The notes under the pieces: generated by a model
Told to the model about the DNA's origin: nothing
Databases searched by the model: none
What the model saw: only the letters and a program-made list of their open reading frames with translations
DNA from: an uncultured Opitutia bacterium
Lineage (GTDB): Bacteria; Verrucomicrobiota; Verrucomicrobiia; Opitutales; UBA953
Length of the DNA: 16,144 bases
Assembly: GCA_903895475.1 (NCBI GenBank)
Contig: CAITUF010000022.1
Location: forward strand, 1-16,144
Reading direction: 5' to 3'
Part shown: piece after piece, positions 6,736 through 13,614 of the stretch
How positions within the stretch are numbered: the stretch's first letter is position 1
How the letters are laid out: every line of letters begins with the position of its first letter
Made by a program: the position numbers and the translations under genes

Positions 6736-8283
6736 TTAGGCTAGTTTGATTAACTCAGCCGTCGCGGGGACGTCGGAGATAATCTGATCCGGGTCAGGGC
6801 CGACGCCAATATAGCGCAGGTTGGGCAGGGAACGGAGCGAGCCACCACGGGCGGCGAGACGGACGATTTCGGCCATCGTGAAGGCCACGTAGCGGCGGGC
6901 TTCGGGGGGCAACTGGGCGAAGGAACGGATCGAAGAGATATCGGACGTCCAGCCTGGCAGGGTGGCGTAGATGGGCTTGAGGGCACGACGGACGGCGTCG
7001 TTGCGCGGTACGCCCATGACCGTCTGGCCGGCCGCGTCGCGGTAACCCGTGCAGAGCAGTAAGTCGCCGCCCTGCCACGTTCCATGTGGCGACAACGCAT
7101 CGAGTTTGTTCAGCACTAAGTCATCGTAACCGCCGTAGCGGAGTGCGTCGGCTTTCTCGACGAGGTCGGACCAACCGACCATGCGTTGACGGCCGGTGCT
7201 CGTGCCGAATTCTAGTTTAGCGAGCGCCTGTTGGAGCGGGTGTGCATCCTCCATCTTCGTCAGGAAGACGTGCGTACCGACCTTCGTGTCGTAGGCCTTA
7301 CAGCAACCGACCGTGTGAATCGCTTGGACGGGGATTCCGGCGGACTGGAAGAACTCGGGCGTGTAGGTATGGGAAGCCGTGACGTTCGGGGCGAAGCCGG
7401 CGCGCTTGTCGAGCCAGTAGGCTTGGCCGAATTCACCAATGATACGGCGGTCGGCAGCGAGGTCGCCGAGAATGCGGTCGCGCACGTCGCCGATGGCGTG
7501 GGCTAACTGCTGGCCGGCGGACCAATAGGCGGATAGGACGGCGGCGTGGTCGAAGGTGAACGGTTCCTTGCCTGCAAAGCGCGTGAAGTCGAATTCGGAA
7601 GGGGCGAAGACGCCGGACTCGATGGCACCCTTGTTAGCGCGTAGTTCGGCTTCGGTGAGTTTGGCGAAGAGCCCCGCCCACTTTTCAGGAGATAACTTGC
7701 AGACCTCGCGGACCGTATCGCCGGCGCGATGAAGGCGGGCGGAGAGACGCTCGGCGTAGGCGGACTGAGCACCGAGGAACTCGGAATAATAAATCTGCAT
7801 CTGGCCAACTTCGTCAGCGTAAGCGGGCGTAATGCCGCGACCCGTGGAGCCGCGGGGCTCTTGGCCAAGCGTATGGATACGGTAGTCTTCCCAGGCGAGG
7901 TCGAGGATGCGGTGGGCGACGTCGCTGACCATGCAGCGCTCATCGATGAGTAGACGGTTGAGGACGGGGATGCCGATTTTCTCGAGGGGCAAGGCTTCCC
8001 ACAACGCTTTGCGCGGGTCAGCGACCACCCCCGCACCGAGGGCGAGGCAGGCCACGTCGTGTTCGGCGACGCCGCCGGGCAGGAGGTTGAGCTTCAGGCC
8101 GGCAACCGTGTGGCCAGAGTTGGCACCGCCGTTGACCTTGAGCACTGTCCCGACCACGTCCCGACGACCCGTGAGCAGTTGTAGCTCGCGGACAATCTCC
8201 GGGATGAGGCGACCCTTGCCCTCGTCTCCCATGCTGATGCCAACGTCGGCGATGAGGTGGCTTTGGAATGGAGTGAGGGCCAT
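6736..8283 (-). CDS. purA: Divergent adenylosuccinate synthetase (PurA-like)
   Basis: A 515-residue protein with the PurA fold; the usual length is about 430. PurA joins IMP and aspartate with GTP to make adenylosuccinate. GDEGKGR (19-25) carries the catalytic Asp20, and N-S-G-H58-T matches the catalytic histidine loop. GSTGRGITPAY, TSTGRQRMVGW (aspartate-binding arginines), NKLD, LPGW and the C-terminal GVGPDPDQII all align with family blocks. Unusual points: the second signature normally ends K-x-x-R after GIGPAY, but here reads ADEVGQ, losing the arginine that reaches IMP across the dimer in E. coli. The EGAQG...LD...YPYVTSSN block is rewritten as EFGQAYWLDKRAGFAPNVTASH, and the middle region is longer. 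No Shine-Dalgarno sequence is visible. It could be the cell's only PurA in a divergent lineage, or a paralogue with an altered substrate. Confidence 0.88.
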   Translation of the reverse strand: MALTPFQSHLIADVGISMGDEGKGRLIPEIVRELQLLTGRRDVVGTVLKVNGGANSGHTVAGLKLNLLPGGVAEHDVACLALGAGVVADPRKALWEALPLEKIGIPVLNRLLIDERCMVSDVAHRILDLAWEDYRIHTLGQEPRGSTGRGITPAYADEVGQMQIYYSEFLGAQSAYAERLSARLHRAGDTVREVCKLSPEKWAGLFAKLTEAELRANKGAIESGVFAPSEFDFTRFAGKEPFTFDHAAVLSAYWSAGQQLAHAIGDVRDRILGDLAADRRIIGEFGQAYWLDKRAGFAPNVTASHTYTPEFFQSAGIPVQAIHTVGCCKAYDTKVGTHVFLTKMEDAHPLQQALAKLEFGTSTGRQRMVGWSDLVEKADALRYGGYDDLVLNKLDALSPHGTWQGGDLLLCTGYRDAAGQTVMGVPRNDAVRRALKPIYATLPGWTSDISSIRSFAQLPPEARRYVAFTMAEIVRLAARGGSLRSLPNLRYIGVGPDPDQIISDVPATAELIKLA

Positions 8284-8294
8284 GGACAGAAGGG

Positions 8295-8324
8295 AGTAAA
8301 GCGGGCGGGGTGGGCCGACCGCAA
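8295..8324 (-). promoter_or_regulatory. Possible promoter for the purA-like gene
   Basis: On the minus strand TTGCGG (8324-8319), an 18-nt spacer and TTTACT (8300-8295) lie 11 nt before ATG 8283. This predicts a leader of only about four to six bases, consistent with the lack of a Shine-Dalgarno sequence. The boxes are weak matches. Confidence 0.3.
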
Positions 8325-8349
8325 GGCGGAAGGAACGGGGCGTGTCGGC

Positions 8350-9753
8350 TTAGGCCGTGGGGTTCTTCTGGCTCTCGTAGAAGTCATTGATCTTCTTCGA
8401 GACGTCGCGGTAGCCAGAGTCGGCCATATAGATGGCCTTATATTCCTCGATGGCTTCCTTGGTGCGGCCCATTTTCTCGTAGGCACCGCCCAATTCGTAG
8501 ATTAAATCCTTCTTCAGGTCGTTCATCTCCGGGACTTCGGACTTCGCGAGGAGGAGCTGGTCGACACCTAAGTCGAACTTGCCGCTGGCGACGAAGCACT
8601 TACCGATTGAAAGGATAGAAGCTTGGCGGAACTTCGGGTTGCGCTGGGCATACTGCAGTTGCTGGATTGCCTCGTCGAGGCGACCAGCACCGAAGAGCAA
8701 GGAGCCGTATTCGAAGCGGAAGGAGTAGTCGTTCGGGTAGCGCTCGACGAGGCTCGCCGTCGTCTGGATGCGGTATTCGGTGAGTTCCTTGTCGTTGGCG
8801 GCGAGGGCGGCGGTTGCGGCGGCATCGCCCGGCGTGGCGGCGAGGTGATCGCGGAGGCCTTTGGAGACCTTCTCATAGCGCTGGGTGATGAGGTCGATTT
8901 CTTGGCGCTCAAGAGACGAGTCGGCCTTACCGAGGGTCGTGAGGCGTCCGCGCTGGAGCCAAGCGATGGCGCTGTCGAGGTCGCCAGCGGAGACAAACTG
9001 ACGGACGATGTCGCGGTAGAGGTCGAGGCTATCCGGCTGGGCCTGAATCTTTTCAGCCAACGCGGCGGCCTGTTCGAGGGCGGTGGTGGAGTCGGTGACC
9101 TTGCGGGAAGATTGTTCGAGGCGGAGGGCTTCGTCCTTGTCCTTCAGCTTGGACTGGAAGTCGCCCTTATCTTCCCAGTTGCCCTTCTTCATTGTCTTGC
9201 TGACGGAGGCCTTGCGGATGCACTCTCCGAGGTCGCCGTTACCAGGGAAAAGTTTAAGACCAGCGTCAGCCGCCGCGAGGGCGAGGTCGTATTCCCCAGC
9301 GTTAATCCAGGTATTGGAAAGGTCGGCGTAGTGCTGGACTTGCTTGGGTTCGCTTTGGGTGAGCTCTTCGTAGGCGAACGCGGCGAGTTCGGGGAATTCC
9401 AGTTTAAGGGCGGCGGCGGCGATGGTCTTATTCGCGTTCACATCGGCGGGGCTCTTGGCGAGTTTAGCTTCGGCTTCAGCGATGGCAGCGACGGGATCCT
9501 TTTCGACGGCCTTTGCGATGCTACCGGAGCTGATGGCGTTGGTAATGCCGTCAAAGAGACCCTTCCTGGTGCCCAAGACTACCTTCTGCGCCTTGCGGAG
9601 GGTGCGCCGGACTTCGATGCAACCTAAGTTGCGGCTGAGGATGCCCGAAAGGATTTCGATGGCATACTGTGGGTTGGTCTTCAGTTGCTGCTCGGCCGCG
9701 GTGATCTGCTTCTGCAGGCGAGGATCGAGGTCAGTAAGGGCGACTTTTTTCAT
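8350..9753 (-). CDS. TPR-repeat protein, cytoplasmic
   Basis: A 467-residue all-helical protein without a signal peptide, so probably cytoplasmic. Helix-turn-helix repeats with TPR-type spacing are visible through most of the length. The clearest are near the C-terminus (FEYGSLLFGAGRLDEAIQQL, then YELGGAYEKMGRTKEAIEEY). A charged lysine/glutamate-rich segment around residues 190-215 may be a linker or coiled coil. TPR arrays are scaffolds for protein-protein contact, and no catalytic motif is seen. It lies upstream of the purA-like gene with a 66-nt gap and downstream of the SET gene with a 49-nt gap, each wide enough for a promoter. The specific role is unknown. Confidence 0.9.
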   Translation of the reverse strand: MKKVALTDLDPRLQKQITAAEQQLKTNPQYAIEILSGILSRNLGCIEVRRTLRKAQKVVLGTRKGLFDGITNAISSGSIAKAVEKDPVAAIAEAEAKLAKSPADVNANKTIAAAALKLEFPELAAFAYEELTQSEPKQVQHYADLSNTWINAGEYDLALAAADAGLKLFPGNGDLGECIRKASVSKTMKKGNWEDKGDFQSKLKDKDEALRLEQSSRKVTDSTTALEQAAALAEKIQAQPDSLDLYRDIVRQFVSAGDLDSAIAWLQRGRLTTLGKADSSLERQEIDLITQRYEKVSKGLRDHLAATPGDAAATAALAANDKELTEYRIQTTASLVERYPNDYSFRFEYGSLLFGAGRLDEAIQQLQYAQRNPKFRQASILSIGKCFVASGKFDLGVDQLLLAKSEVPEMNDLKKDLIYELGGAYEKMGRTKEAIEEYKAIYMADSGYRDVSKKINDFYESQKNPTA

Positions 9754-9777
9754 GGATAGGGGAAGATGGACCTGCGA

Positions 9778-9806
9778 AAACTGACCTTCCCGACGGCGTG
9801 GGTCAA
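9778..9806 (-). promoter_or_regulatory. Weak candidate promoter for the TPR gene
   Basis: TTGACC (9806-9801), a 17-nt spacer and CAGTTT (9783-9778) on the minus strand precede ATG 9753 by 24 nt. The -35 is good and the -10 poor. It overlaps the stop codon of the SET gene. Confidence 0.22.
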
Positions 9807-10267
9807 TCCCTTCGGCGGGAAAAACGCAGGTGGCGGCGGAGGGCAGGGCGCAACGGTGCGGCTATGATTCTCCCGACACAGTCCTTCGCCCCGCATTTGC
9901 AGGGGTGAAAGAGGCTCTCGGCTAGGGAAAAACCATAGTCAAAGGTGATTTCCTCGTTAGCGACAATAGCGCGGAAGGCGACCAACCACGGCTGTCCAGC
10001 TGCCGTATCGAGAATCAGCTCTGAATTGGGTAAGCAGGAATGGTTGGCGTGGCGGGCAGGGTTTTCGGGCGTCGAGCCATCAAGCCAGAGTCCGGGGCTT
10101 ATTTCCAATAAATAGGTAGGCTGTCCAGGGGTGCAGACGGCGGGTGGGGTTTTTAGCAGGGCGCCACGGTAGGCGGTAATGCGTTCGCCTGCGGCGAAGG
10201 CGCGCGTGGCAAAAAGCCCCAGCCCGCTAATGGGCGAAGGTTTGGACTCCGTCCCGGTTGCACTCAT
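9803..10267 (-). CDS. SET-domain protein-lysine methyltransferase-like protein
   Basis: A compact 154-residue SET protein that would transfer methyl from S-adenosylmethionine to a lysine. The sequence shows GLGLFATRAFAAGE (15-28) with Y33-R-G, then NPARHANHSCLPN (69-81), the cofactor/pseudoknot motif NHSC. EEITFDYG (105-112) contributes the catalytic tyrosine Y111. A post-SET zinc cluster is formed by C123, C125 and C130 (CKCGAKDC) with C78. The C-terminus is strongly arginine-rich (RPALRRHLRFSRRRD), possibly nucleic-acid or ribosome contacting. Its ATG overlaps the gpsA stop as ATGA, so translation is probably coupled. A GGAGG lies only one base before the ATG, too close for a normal ribosome site. 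The substrate is unknown; ribosomal or other proteins are as likely as DNA-binding ones. Confidence 0.9.
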   Translation of the reverse strand: MSATGTESKPSPISGLGLFATRAFAAGERITAYRGALLKTPPAVCTPGQPTYLLEISPGLWLDGSTPENPARHANHSCLPNSELILDTAAGQPWLVAFRAIVANEEITFDYGFSLAESLFHPCKCGAKDCVGRIIAAPLRPALRRHLRFSRRRD

Positions 10268-11265
10268 GCCTCCGGCTTAAGGTCGCGCGTCATCAGAGCC
10301 GTGACACCTGCCCGGGCGTCGAGGCCTTCGAATAGGATACGGTGCAGACAAAAAAGGATAGGCGCGTTGAGCTGGCTCGCCTTGGCCATGCGGGTCAAGG
10401 TGTCGGTTGCGCGATAGCCCTCCACGGAGTCGCGACGAGTCGCGAGAGCGGTGATGGCACCTACGGCGTCTTTCGCTACCTGTTCGCCAAAGGAGCGGTT
10501 GCGGCTCCAGCCGCCGTGAGCAGTGGCCATGAGGTCGCCGACGCCGCCGAGGCCGAGGAAGGTTTCGGGACGGCCGCCCACGGCGACGCCAACGCGCATC
10601 ATTTCTTGCAAGGCGCGGGTGAGGAAGGCGGCCTTGGCATTAGAGCCGAGCCCAAGCCCATCGCAGAGGCCAGCGCCTACCGCATAGACGTTCTTTAAAG
10701 TGCCGCCGATCTCGACCCCGGGGAGGTCGGAGGAAGTGTAGGCTCGGAGTGTTGGACCGCTCAGCGCGGCTTGGACTTCGCGCAACGTATCGTCGTCTTG
10801 GTGGGCGGCGAGGACCATGGCGGTCGGCATACCGCGGGCGACCTCGTCGGCGTTACTCGGCCCGCTTAAGGTCGCGACTGGAATGGTACCGACTCCGAGT
10901 GCCATCACTTCGGTCGGGCGGCGCAGGGTGTTTTGGTCGAGGCCCTTGCAGAGCGAGACGACCATGCGGGCTGAGGAGGCACGTAGGGCCGGTCCGATTT
11001 GTGCCACGAGTTCGGAGAGGCCTTTGGACGGGCAGGCGAGGAAGACCACGTCGGCGTCCATCAGTGCAGGAATGGCTTCGAGCCCAATCTGGAGCGACGG
11101 CGAAAGTTTATGGCCTTTTAGGTAGTCGGTGTTCTCGCGTTCAGCGGTGAGCTTGAGGGCCTGCTCTAAGCGCCGCGGCACGAGGGTCACGGTGTGCCCT
11201 TGGCGGTCGAGGTGAATGGCCATTGCCGTTCCCCAGGCGCCGGCACCGAAGATGACGCAGTTCAT
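10264..11265 (-). CDS. gpsA: Glycerol-3-phosphate dehydrogenase [NAD(P)+]
   Basis: A 333-residue enzyme of normal length that reduces dihydroxyacetone phosphate to sn-glycerol-3-phosphate, the backbone for phospholipids, in the cytoplasm. The N-terminal Rossmann motif is GAGAWG (7-12). K107 (SLCKGL) and catalytic K191 (GGTLKNVYAVGAG) are in place. LSGPSNADE and the C-terminal block GGVGDLMATAHGGWSRNRSFG match the family; the usual cysteine of the T-C-x-S-R-N motif is replaced by H-G-G-W before SRN. It overlaps panB by four bases (ATGA) at its start and the SET gene by four bases at its end, so all three are one operon. Confidence 0.96.
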   Translation of the reverse strand: MNCVIFGAGAWGTAMAIHLDRQGHTVTLVPRRLEQALKLTAERENTDYLKGHKLSPSLQIGLEAIPALMDADVVFLACPSKGLSELVAQIGPALRASSARMVVSLCKGLDQNTLRRPTEVMALGVGTIPVATLSGPSNADEVARGMPTAMVLAAHQDDDTLREVQAALSGPTLRAYTSSDLPGVEIGGTLKNVYAVGAGLCDGLGLGSNAKAAFLTRALQEMMRVGVAVGGRPETFLGLGGVGDLMATAHGGWSRNRSFGEQVAKDAVGAITALATRRDSVEGYRATDTLTRMAKASQLNAPILFCLHRILFEGLDARAGVTALMTRDLKPEA

Positions 11266-12029
11266 TGCGGGCCTCCTTTGCGCACCTGCCGGGCCCAGCG
11301 TTGGACTGCGGCGACTGCGTCTCGATGGAGGTGAGCTTGCGGTTTCACGAAGGGCGGTGGTTCGGGGGTGAGCCCGAGCAGGTCATGAATGACGAGGATC
11401 TGGCCATCGCAACCCGTGCCTGAGCCAATACCGATGGTCGGTACGTCGACCGCCGCGGTAATTTTTGGCATGAAGGAAGCATCCACACATTCTACGACGA
11501 TGGAGAAAGCCCCCGCGTCGGCGACGGCTTGGGCGTCGGCGAAGAGGCGGACTTGGTCAGCGGGTGTCAGGCCACGGCGGCGATAGCCAGTGGCGTGGAC
11601 CCGCTGGGGCATGAGCCCGACATGGCCCATCACCGGGATGCCGGCGTCCACGAGTTTTTCGATGTGTTTGGCGAGCGAAGCGCCGCCTTCAATCTTGACG
11701 CCTTGGGCGCCCCCTTGCTGCAGGAGCGCACGGCAAGCCTTGAGGAGGTTCGGGAAACTGTCGTGGGCTAGTCCAAAGGGCAGGTCAGCGATGACGAGGG
11801 CGGCGGGTTTGGCCCGGACGACCGCGGCCGTGTGGTGCACCATCATCTCGAGTGTCACGCCCACGGTGTCGGCCATGCCGAGGACCGTGTTGCCAACGGA
11901 GTCACCGACCAGAATGAGGTCGGCGCCGCCTTGGTCAGCGATCCGGGCTGTGACGGCATCGTAGGCCGTGAGGCAGACGATGGGGCGGGTGCCTTTGAGG
12001 GCACGAATGGACCGGGTGGTGGCCTTCAC
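11262..12029 (-). CDS. panB: 3-methyl-2-oxobutanoate hydroxymethyltransferase (ketopantoate synthase)
   Basis: A 255-residue enzyme (numbering from GTG 12029) that adds a hydroxymethyl group from methylenetetrahydrofolate to alpha-ketoisovalerate, the first committed step of pantothenate and coenzyme A synthesis. Conserved blocks: TTRSIRALKG; LTAYDA; LVGDS with metal-binding D43; ADLPFG with D82; VKIEGG with K112/E114; GHVGLMPQ; and VECV with the catalytic glutamate E180; then GIGSG and DGQILVIHDLLGL. I chose GTG 12029 because a good promoter ends seven bases upstream and family proteins start just before this TTR motif. A TTG at 12035 would add two residues and also opens the frame. It is first in the panB-gpsA-SET operon. 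Confidence 0.95.
   Translation of the reverse strand: MKATTRSIRALKGTRPIVCLTAYDAVTARIADQGGADLILVGDSVGNTVLGMADTVGVTLEMMVHHTAAVVRAKPAALVIADLPFGLAHDSFPNLLKACRALLQQGGAQGVKIEGGASLAKHIEKLVDAGIPVMGHVGLMPQRVHATGYRRRGLTPADQVRLFADAQAVADAGAFSIVVECVDASFMPKITAAVDVPTIGIGSGTGCDGQILVIHDLLGLTPEPPPFVKPQAHLHRDAVAAVQRWARQVRKGGPQ
11272..11279 (-). promoter_or_regulatory. Strong Shine-Dalgarno site for gpsA inside panB
   Basis: AAAGGAGG on the minus strand stands six bases before ATG 11265, within the last codons of panB. It shows that this genome does use canonical ribosome sites for operon-internal genes, in contrast to the first genes of transcripts here. Confidence 0.75.
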
Positions 12030-12036
12030 GCCCAAG

Positions 12037-12065
12037 GGACTACCCCCTGACCGCCCGCTTGTAAA
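12037..12065 (-). promoter_or_regulatory. Leaderless promoter of the panB-gpsA-SET operon
   Basis: TTTACA (12065-12060, five of six to TTGACA), a 17-nt spacer, TAGTCC (12042-12037), then seven bases to GTG 12029. The -35 overlaps the -35 of the divergent gene on the plus strand. The layout is seen; activity is inferred. Confidence 0.5.
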
Positions 12066-12087
12066 GCGTGGGCGAAGGGTGTATGGT
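12059..12087 (+). promoter_or_regulatory. Leaderless promoter of the small membrane protein gene
   Basis: TTGTAA (12059-12064), a 17-nt spacer and TATGGT (12082-12087, four of six to TATAAT) end seven bases before ATG 12095. The -35 box shares its bases with the panB -35 box on the other strand. Confidence 0.5.
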
Positions 12088-12094
12088 GCAAAAG

Positions 12095-12358
12095 ATGTTC
12101 GGGCGTATCGTCAGATTCTTTAAACGCGTGGATTACCGTGAAGGCGGTTATCAGCACCCTGATTTACCTGGGTCGGTGGGGGCGCCGTGGCATCTCCGTT
12201 TGCGTCTCATGCTCACCCAGCGGGGCGGTCCGGACGTGAATCAACAGACGCCGGACTTTTGGGTGCGCCATCGCCGGTGGTTGACGGTGGTCTTGGCTCT
12301 GCTCCTCGCTTGGCTCGTCGTGGTGAGCGCGCTTGCCTGGAATTTCTTCGAAGGCTAA
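12095..12358 (+). CDS. Small single-pass membrane protein, unknown function
   Basis: An 87-residue protein. A basic N-terminus (MFGRIVRFFKRVDY) and an arginine-rich middle precede one strong membrane helix at about 62-82 (WLTVVLALLLAWLVVVSALAW). Only about five residues follow, so it is tail-anchored or a single-pass type II protein. I do not recognise the family. The frame is also open from GTG 12068 and ATG 12083, which has a GAAGGG five bases before it. I prefer 12095 because the promoter -10 box would lie inside the longer versions. It diverges from panB across 65 nt and converges on the small gene behind lpxI, sharing stop-codon bases with it. Confidence 0.7.
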   Translation: MFGRIVRFFKRVDYREGGYQHPDLPGSVGAPWHLRLRLMLTQRGGPDVNQQTPDFWVRHRRWLTVVLALLLAWLVVVSALAWNFFEG

Positions 12359-12684
12359 GCCGACCGCGGTAGCTTGAACTTCAGTGGCAGCAGACGCAGG
12401 TCTTCCTTGAGCGTGACCGTCGACTGGGTGCGTTGGCACCAGTGAAGCAGCACGGCGTGCAACCAAGGCAGTGAGCAGCTCGCTTCGCGAAAACGGAGCG
12501 TGAAAGTCGTCCCATCACTGGACCAGTTCAGTCCAGTGACACGGAAGGATACGGGCTCCGCTTGGCCTTGGAGTGTCAGCGTCGCCGAGACATCTGCGCC
12601 CGCAAGTTCGAGCAGGGTGATTTCACCGACGTCGGCGAAGCGCTGCGACACGAACTTGGCAATCTCCGCTTCGAGCGCGTTCAC
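12355..12684 (-). CDS. Small hypothetical protein coupled to lpxI
   Basis: A 109-residue protein starting at a GTG that overlaps the lpxI stop (GTGA), so it should be translationally coupled. Residues 1-45 look helix then strand. The centre (TLTLQGQAEPVSFRVTG) and following segments look like beta strands, and it ends in a basic LKFKLPRSA. There is no signal peptide or membrane helix. The family is not recognised. Coupling suggests a role with or near LpxI, but this could be simple genome packing. The stop TAG overlaps the TAA of the convergent membrane protein gene. Confidence 0.75.
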   Translation of the reverse strand: MNALEAEIAKFVSQRFADVGEITLLELAGADVSATLTLQGQAEPVSFRVTGLNWSSDGTTFTLRFREASCSLPWLHAVLLHWCQRTQSTVTLKEDLRLLPLKFKLPRSA

Positions 12685-13538
12685 GCGGAGAGAGCGACGC
12701 CTTCTAGGTAAAGGCCGAGTTCCTTAGCGCGGGCAATCACCGCGGGCTTATCGATCATGATGACCCCGTCGACCTGTAGGGTCGCGCGGCGCACGCCACC
12801 TTCGACCATGCTTTCCAGCGTACGTAGGCCGAGGCACGGGACGTCGAAGCGGAAATCTTGAGGGTGCTTGGTGGTCTTCGTTAGCAGCATCTCCTTGCCG
12901 CCAGTGGCGGCACAACGCTTCAACATATTATCGGTCCCTTCGAAGGCTTCAACGGCGATGACGGTGCCCTTCGCCGTGACCACGGATTGGCCGATGTCGA
13001 GGCGGGCCATCTCCTGGGCCATCTGCACCCCAAAGGTGCGTTCCTCGGCAGAGACAGAAGCGAAGAAGCCTGTCATCGGGCCTTCGCTAGCGAGATGATC
13101 ATCTAGGTAGACGCGGGCATCGAGCATCCGAACGCCGGTCTTTTCAATCTCCGCAGAGATGGCACCGAAGATAGACTCCGCATTGCGTTCGCGCAGTCCG
13201 GCCATGAGGGCGACTAGTTTAAGGTCGGGCACCATGCCGGTGAACAGTTTCCGGGGTGTCACCTGGCCGGCCATGACTGCGCCCGCGACGCCGAGGGCTT
13301 GAAGTGAATCGAGTAGTTGGCCGAGTTTGCCGACGGGCACCGCCCGGTGTTCGGCAGGGGCGAAGGTAGCAATGAGGGCTGGGTCGGTTTCCTCTTCGAA
13401 GGACACTAACCGGACTTGAGCGCCGCGGGCTCGGGCGGACTCGACGAGTAGGGCGGGGTAGCGTCCTTTGCCGGCGATGACTGCGAAGGGTTGACCCGGA
13501 GCAAGGTCCAGTGGGAGGAAGCGCGAGGCTGACGCCAT
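12681..13538 (-). CDS. lpxI: UDP-2,3-diacylglucosamine pyrophosphatase LpxI
   Basis: A 285-residue LpxI (DUF1009) protein of normal length. It cleaves UDP-2,3-diacylglucosamine to lipid X plus UMP in lipid A synthesis, at the inner face of the inner membrane; it replaces LpxH in many phyla. Seen: an N-terminal fold with IAGKGRYP (21-28); the linker region with DLKLVALMAGLR; and the C-terminal catalytic domain with VTAKGTVIAVEAFEGTDNML (EGTD 200-203) and RFDVPCLG, where D232 is the likely catalytic aspartate. The closing VDGVIMIDKPAVIARAKELG block is also typical. It is divergent from nadD and overlaps a small unknown gene at its 3' end. Presence of lipid A synthesis supports a Gram-negative host. 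Confidence 0.93.
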   Translation of the reverse strand: MASASRFLPLDLAPGQPFAVIAGKGRYPALLVESARARGAQVRLVSFEEETDPALIATFAPAEHRAVPVGKLGQLLDSLQALGVAGAVMAGQVTPRKLFTGMVPDLKLVALMAGLRERNAESIFGAISAEIEKTGVRMLDARVYLDDHLASEGPMTGFFASVSAEERTFGVQMAQEMARLDIGQSVVTAKGTVIAVEAFEGTDNMLKRCAATGGKEMLLTKTTKHPQDFRFDVPCLGLRTLESMVEGGVRRATLQVDGVIMIDKPAVIARAKELGLYLEGVALSA

Positions 13539-13544
13539 ACCGGT

Positions 13545-13573
13545 ATCGTTCCCGGGTAATCGTCCGGGCTCAA
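13545..13573 (-). promoter_or_regulatory. Candidate leaderless promoter for lpxI
   Basis: TTGAGC (13573-13568), a 17-nt spacer, AACGAT (13550-13545), then six bases to ATG 13538. The -10 match is only three of six, but the spacing fits the other start sites in this window. Confidence 0.33.
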
Positions 13574-13585
13574 GCCTGCTTTAGG

Positions 13586-13614
13586 TTGCCACCGCCGTCC
13601 CTTCGCCTCCGTAT
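13586..13614 (+). promoter_or_regulatory. Candidate leaderless promoter for nadD-rsfS
   Basis: TTGCCA (13586-13591), a 17-nt spacer, CCGTAT (13609-13614), then six bases to ATG 13621. The -35 is good and the -10 poor (two of six); support comes mainly from the repeated geometry. A shifted TATGTC three bases on is an alternative -10. Confidence 0.3.

Noticed and set aside
6302..6739. 145-codon plus-strand open frame across the deacetylase 3' end and beyond
   Set aside because: It would overlap the deacetylase gene by over 70 bases in another frame; the minus-strand gene fits exactly between the neighbours' stops.
6736..8283. Frameshift as the cause of the altered PurA motifs
   Set aside because: Family blocks before and after the altered region are in one uninterrupted frame, so the change is substitution and insertion, not a shift.
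6736..8283. Phage-type PurZ (2-aminoadenylosuccinate synthetase)
   Set aside because: PurZ replaces the catalytic Asp of GDEGKG; here it is intact, and no phage genes are nearby.
8623..9627. 334-codon plus-strand open frame opposite the TPR gene
   Set aside because: GC-rich antisense shadow; the product is a Gly/Glu/Val/Phe-rich sequence without a family, and the opposite strand shows clear TPR repeats.
5502..10267. A eukaryote-like chromatin system from the HDAC-like and SET genes together
   Set aside because: They are over 3 kb apart, on opposite strands and in different transcripts, with no histone gene. Both families are common singly in bacteria.
12068..12094. GTG 12068 or ATG 12083 as start of the small membrane protein
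   Set aside because: Both place the likely -10 box inside the coding region; ATG 12095 follows it at the distance seen for other genes. ATG 12083 remains possible because GAAGGG precedes it.
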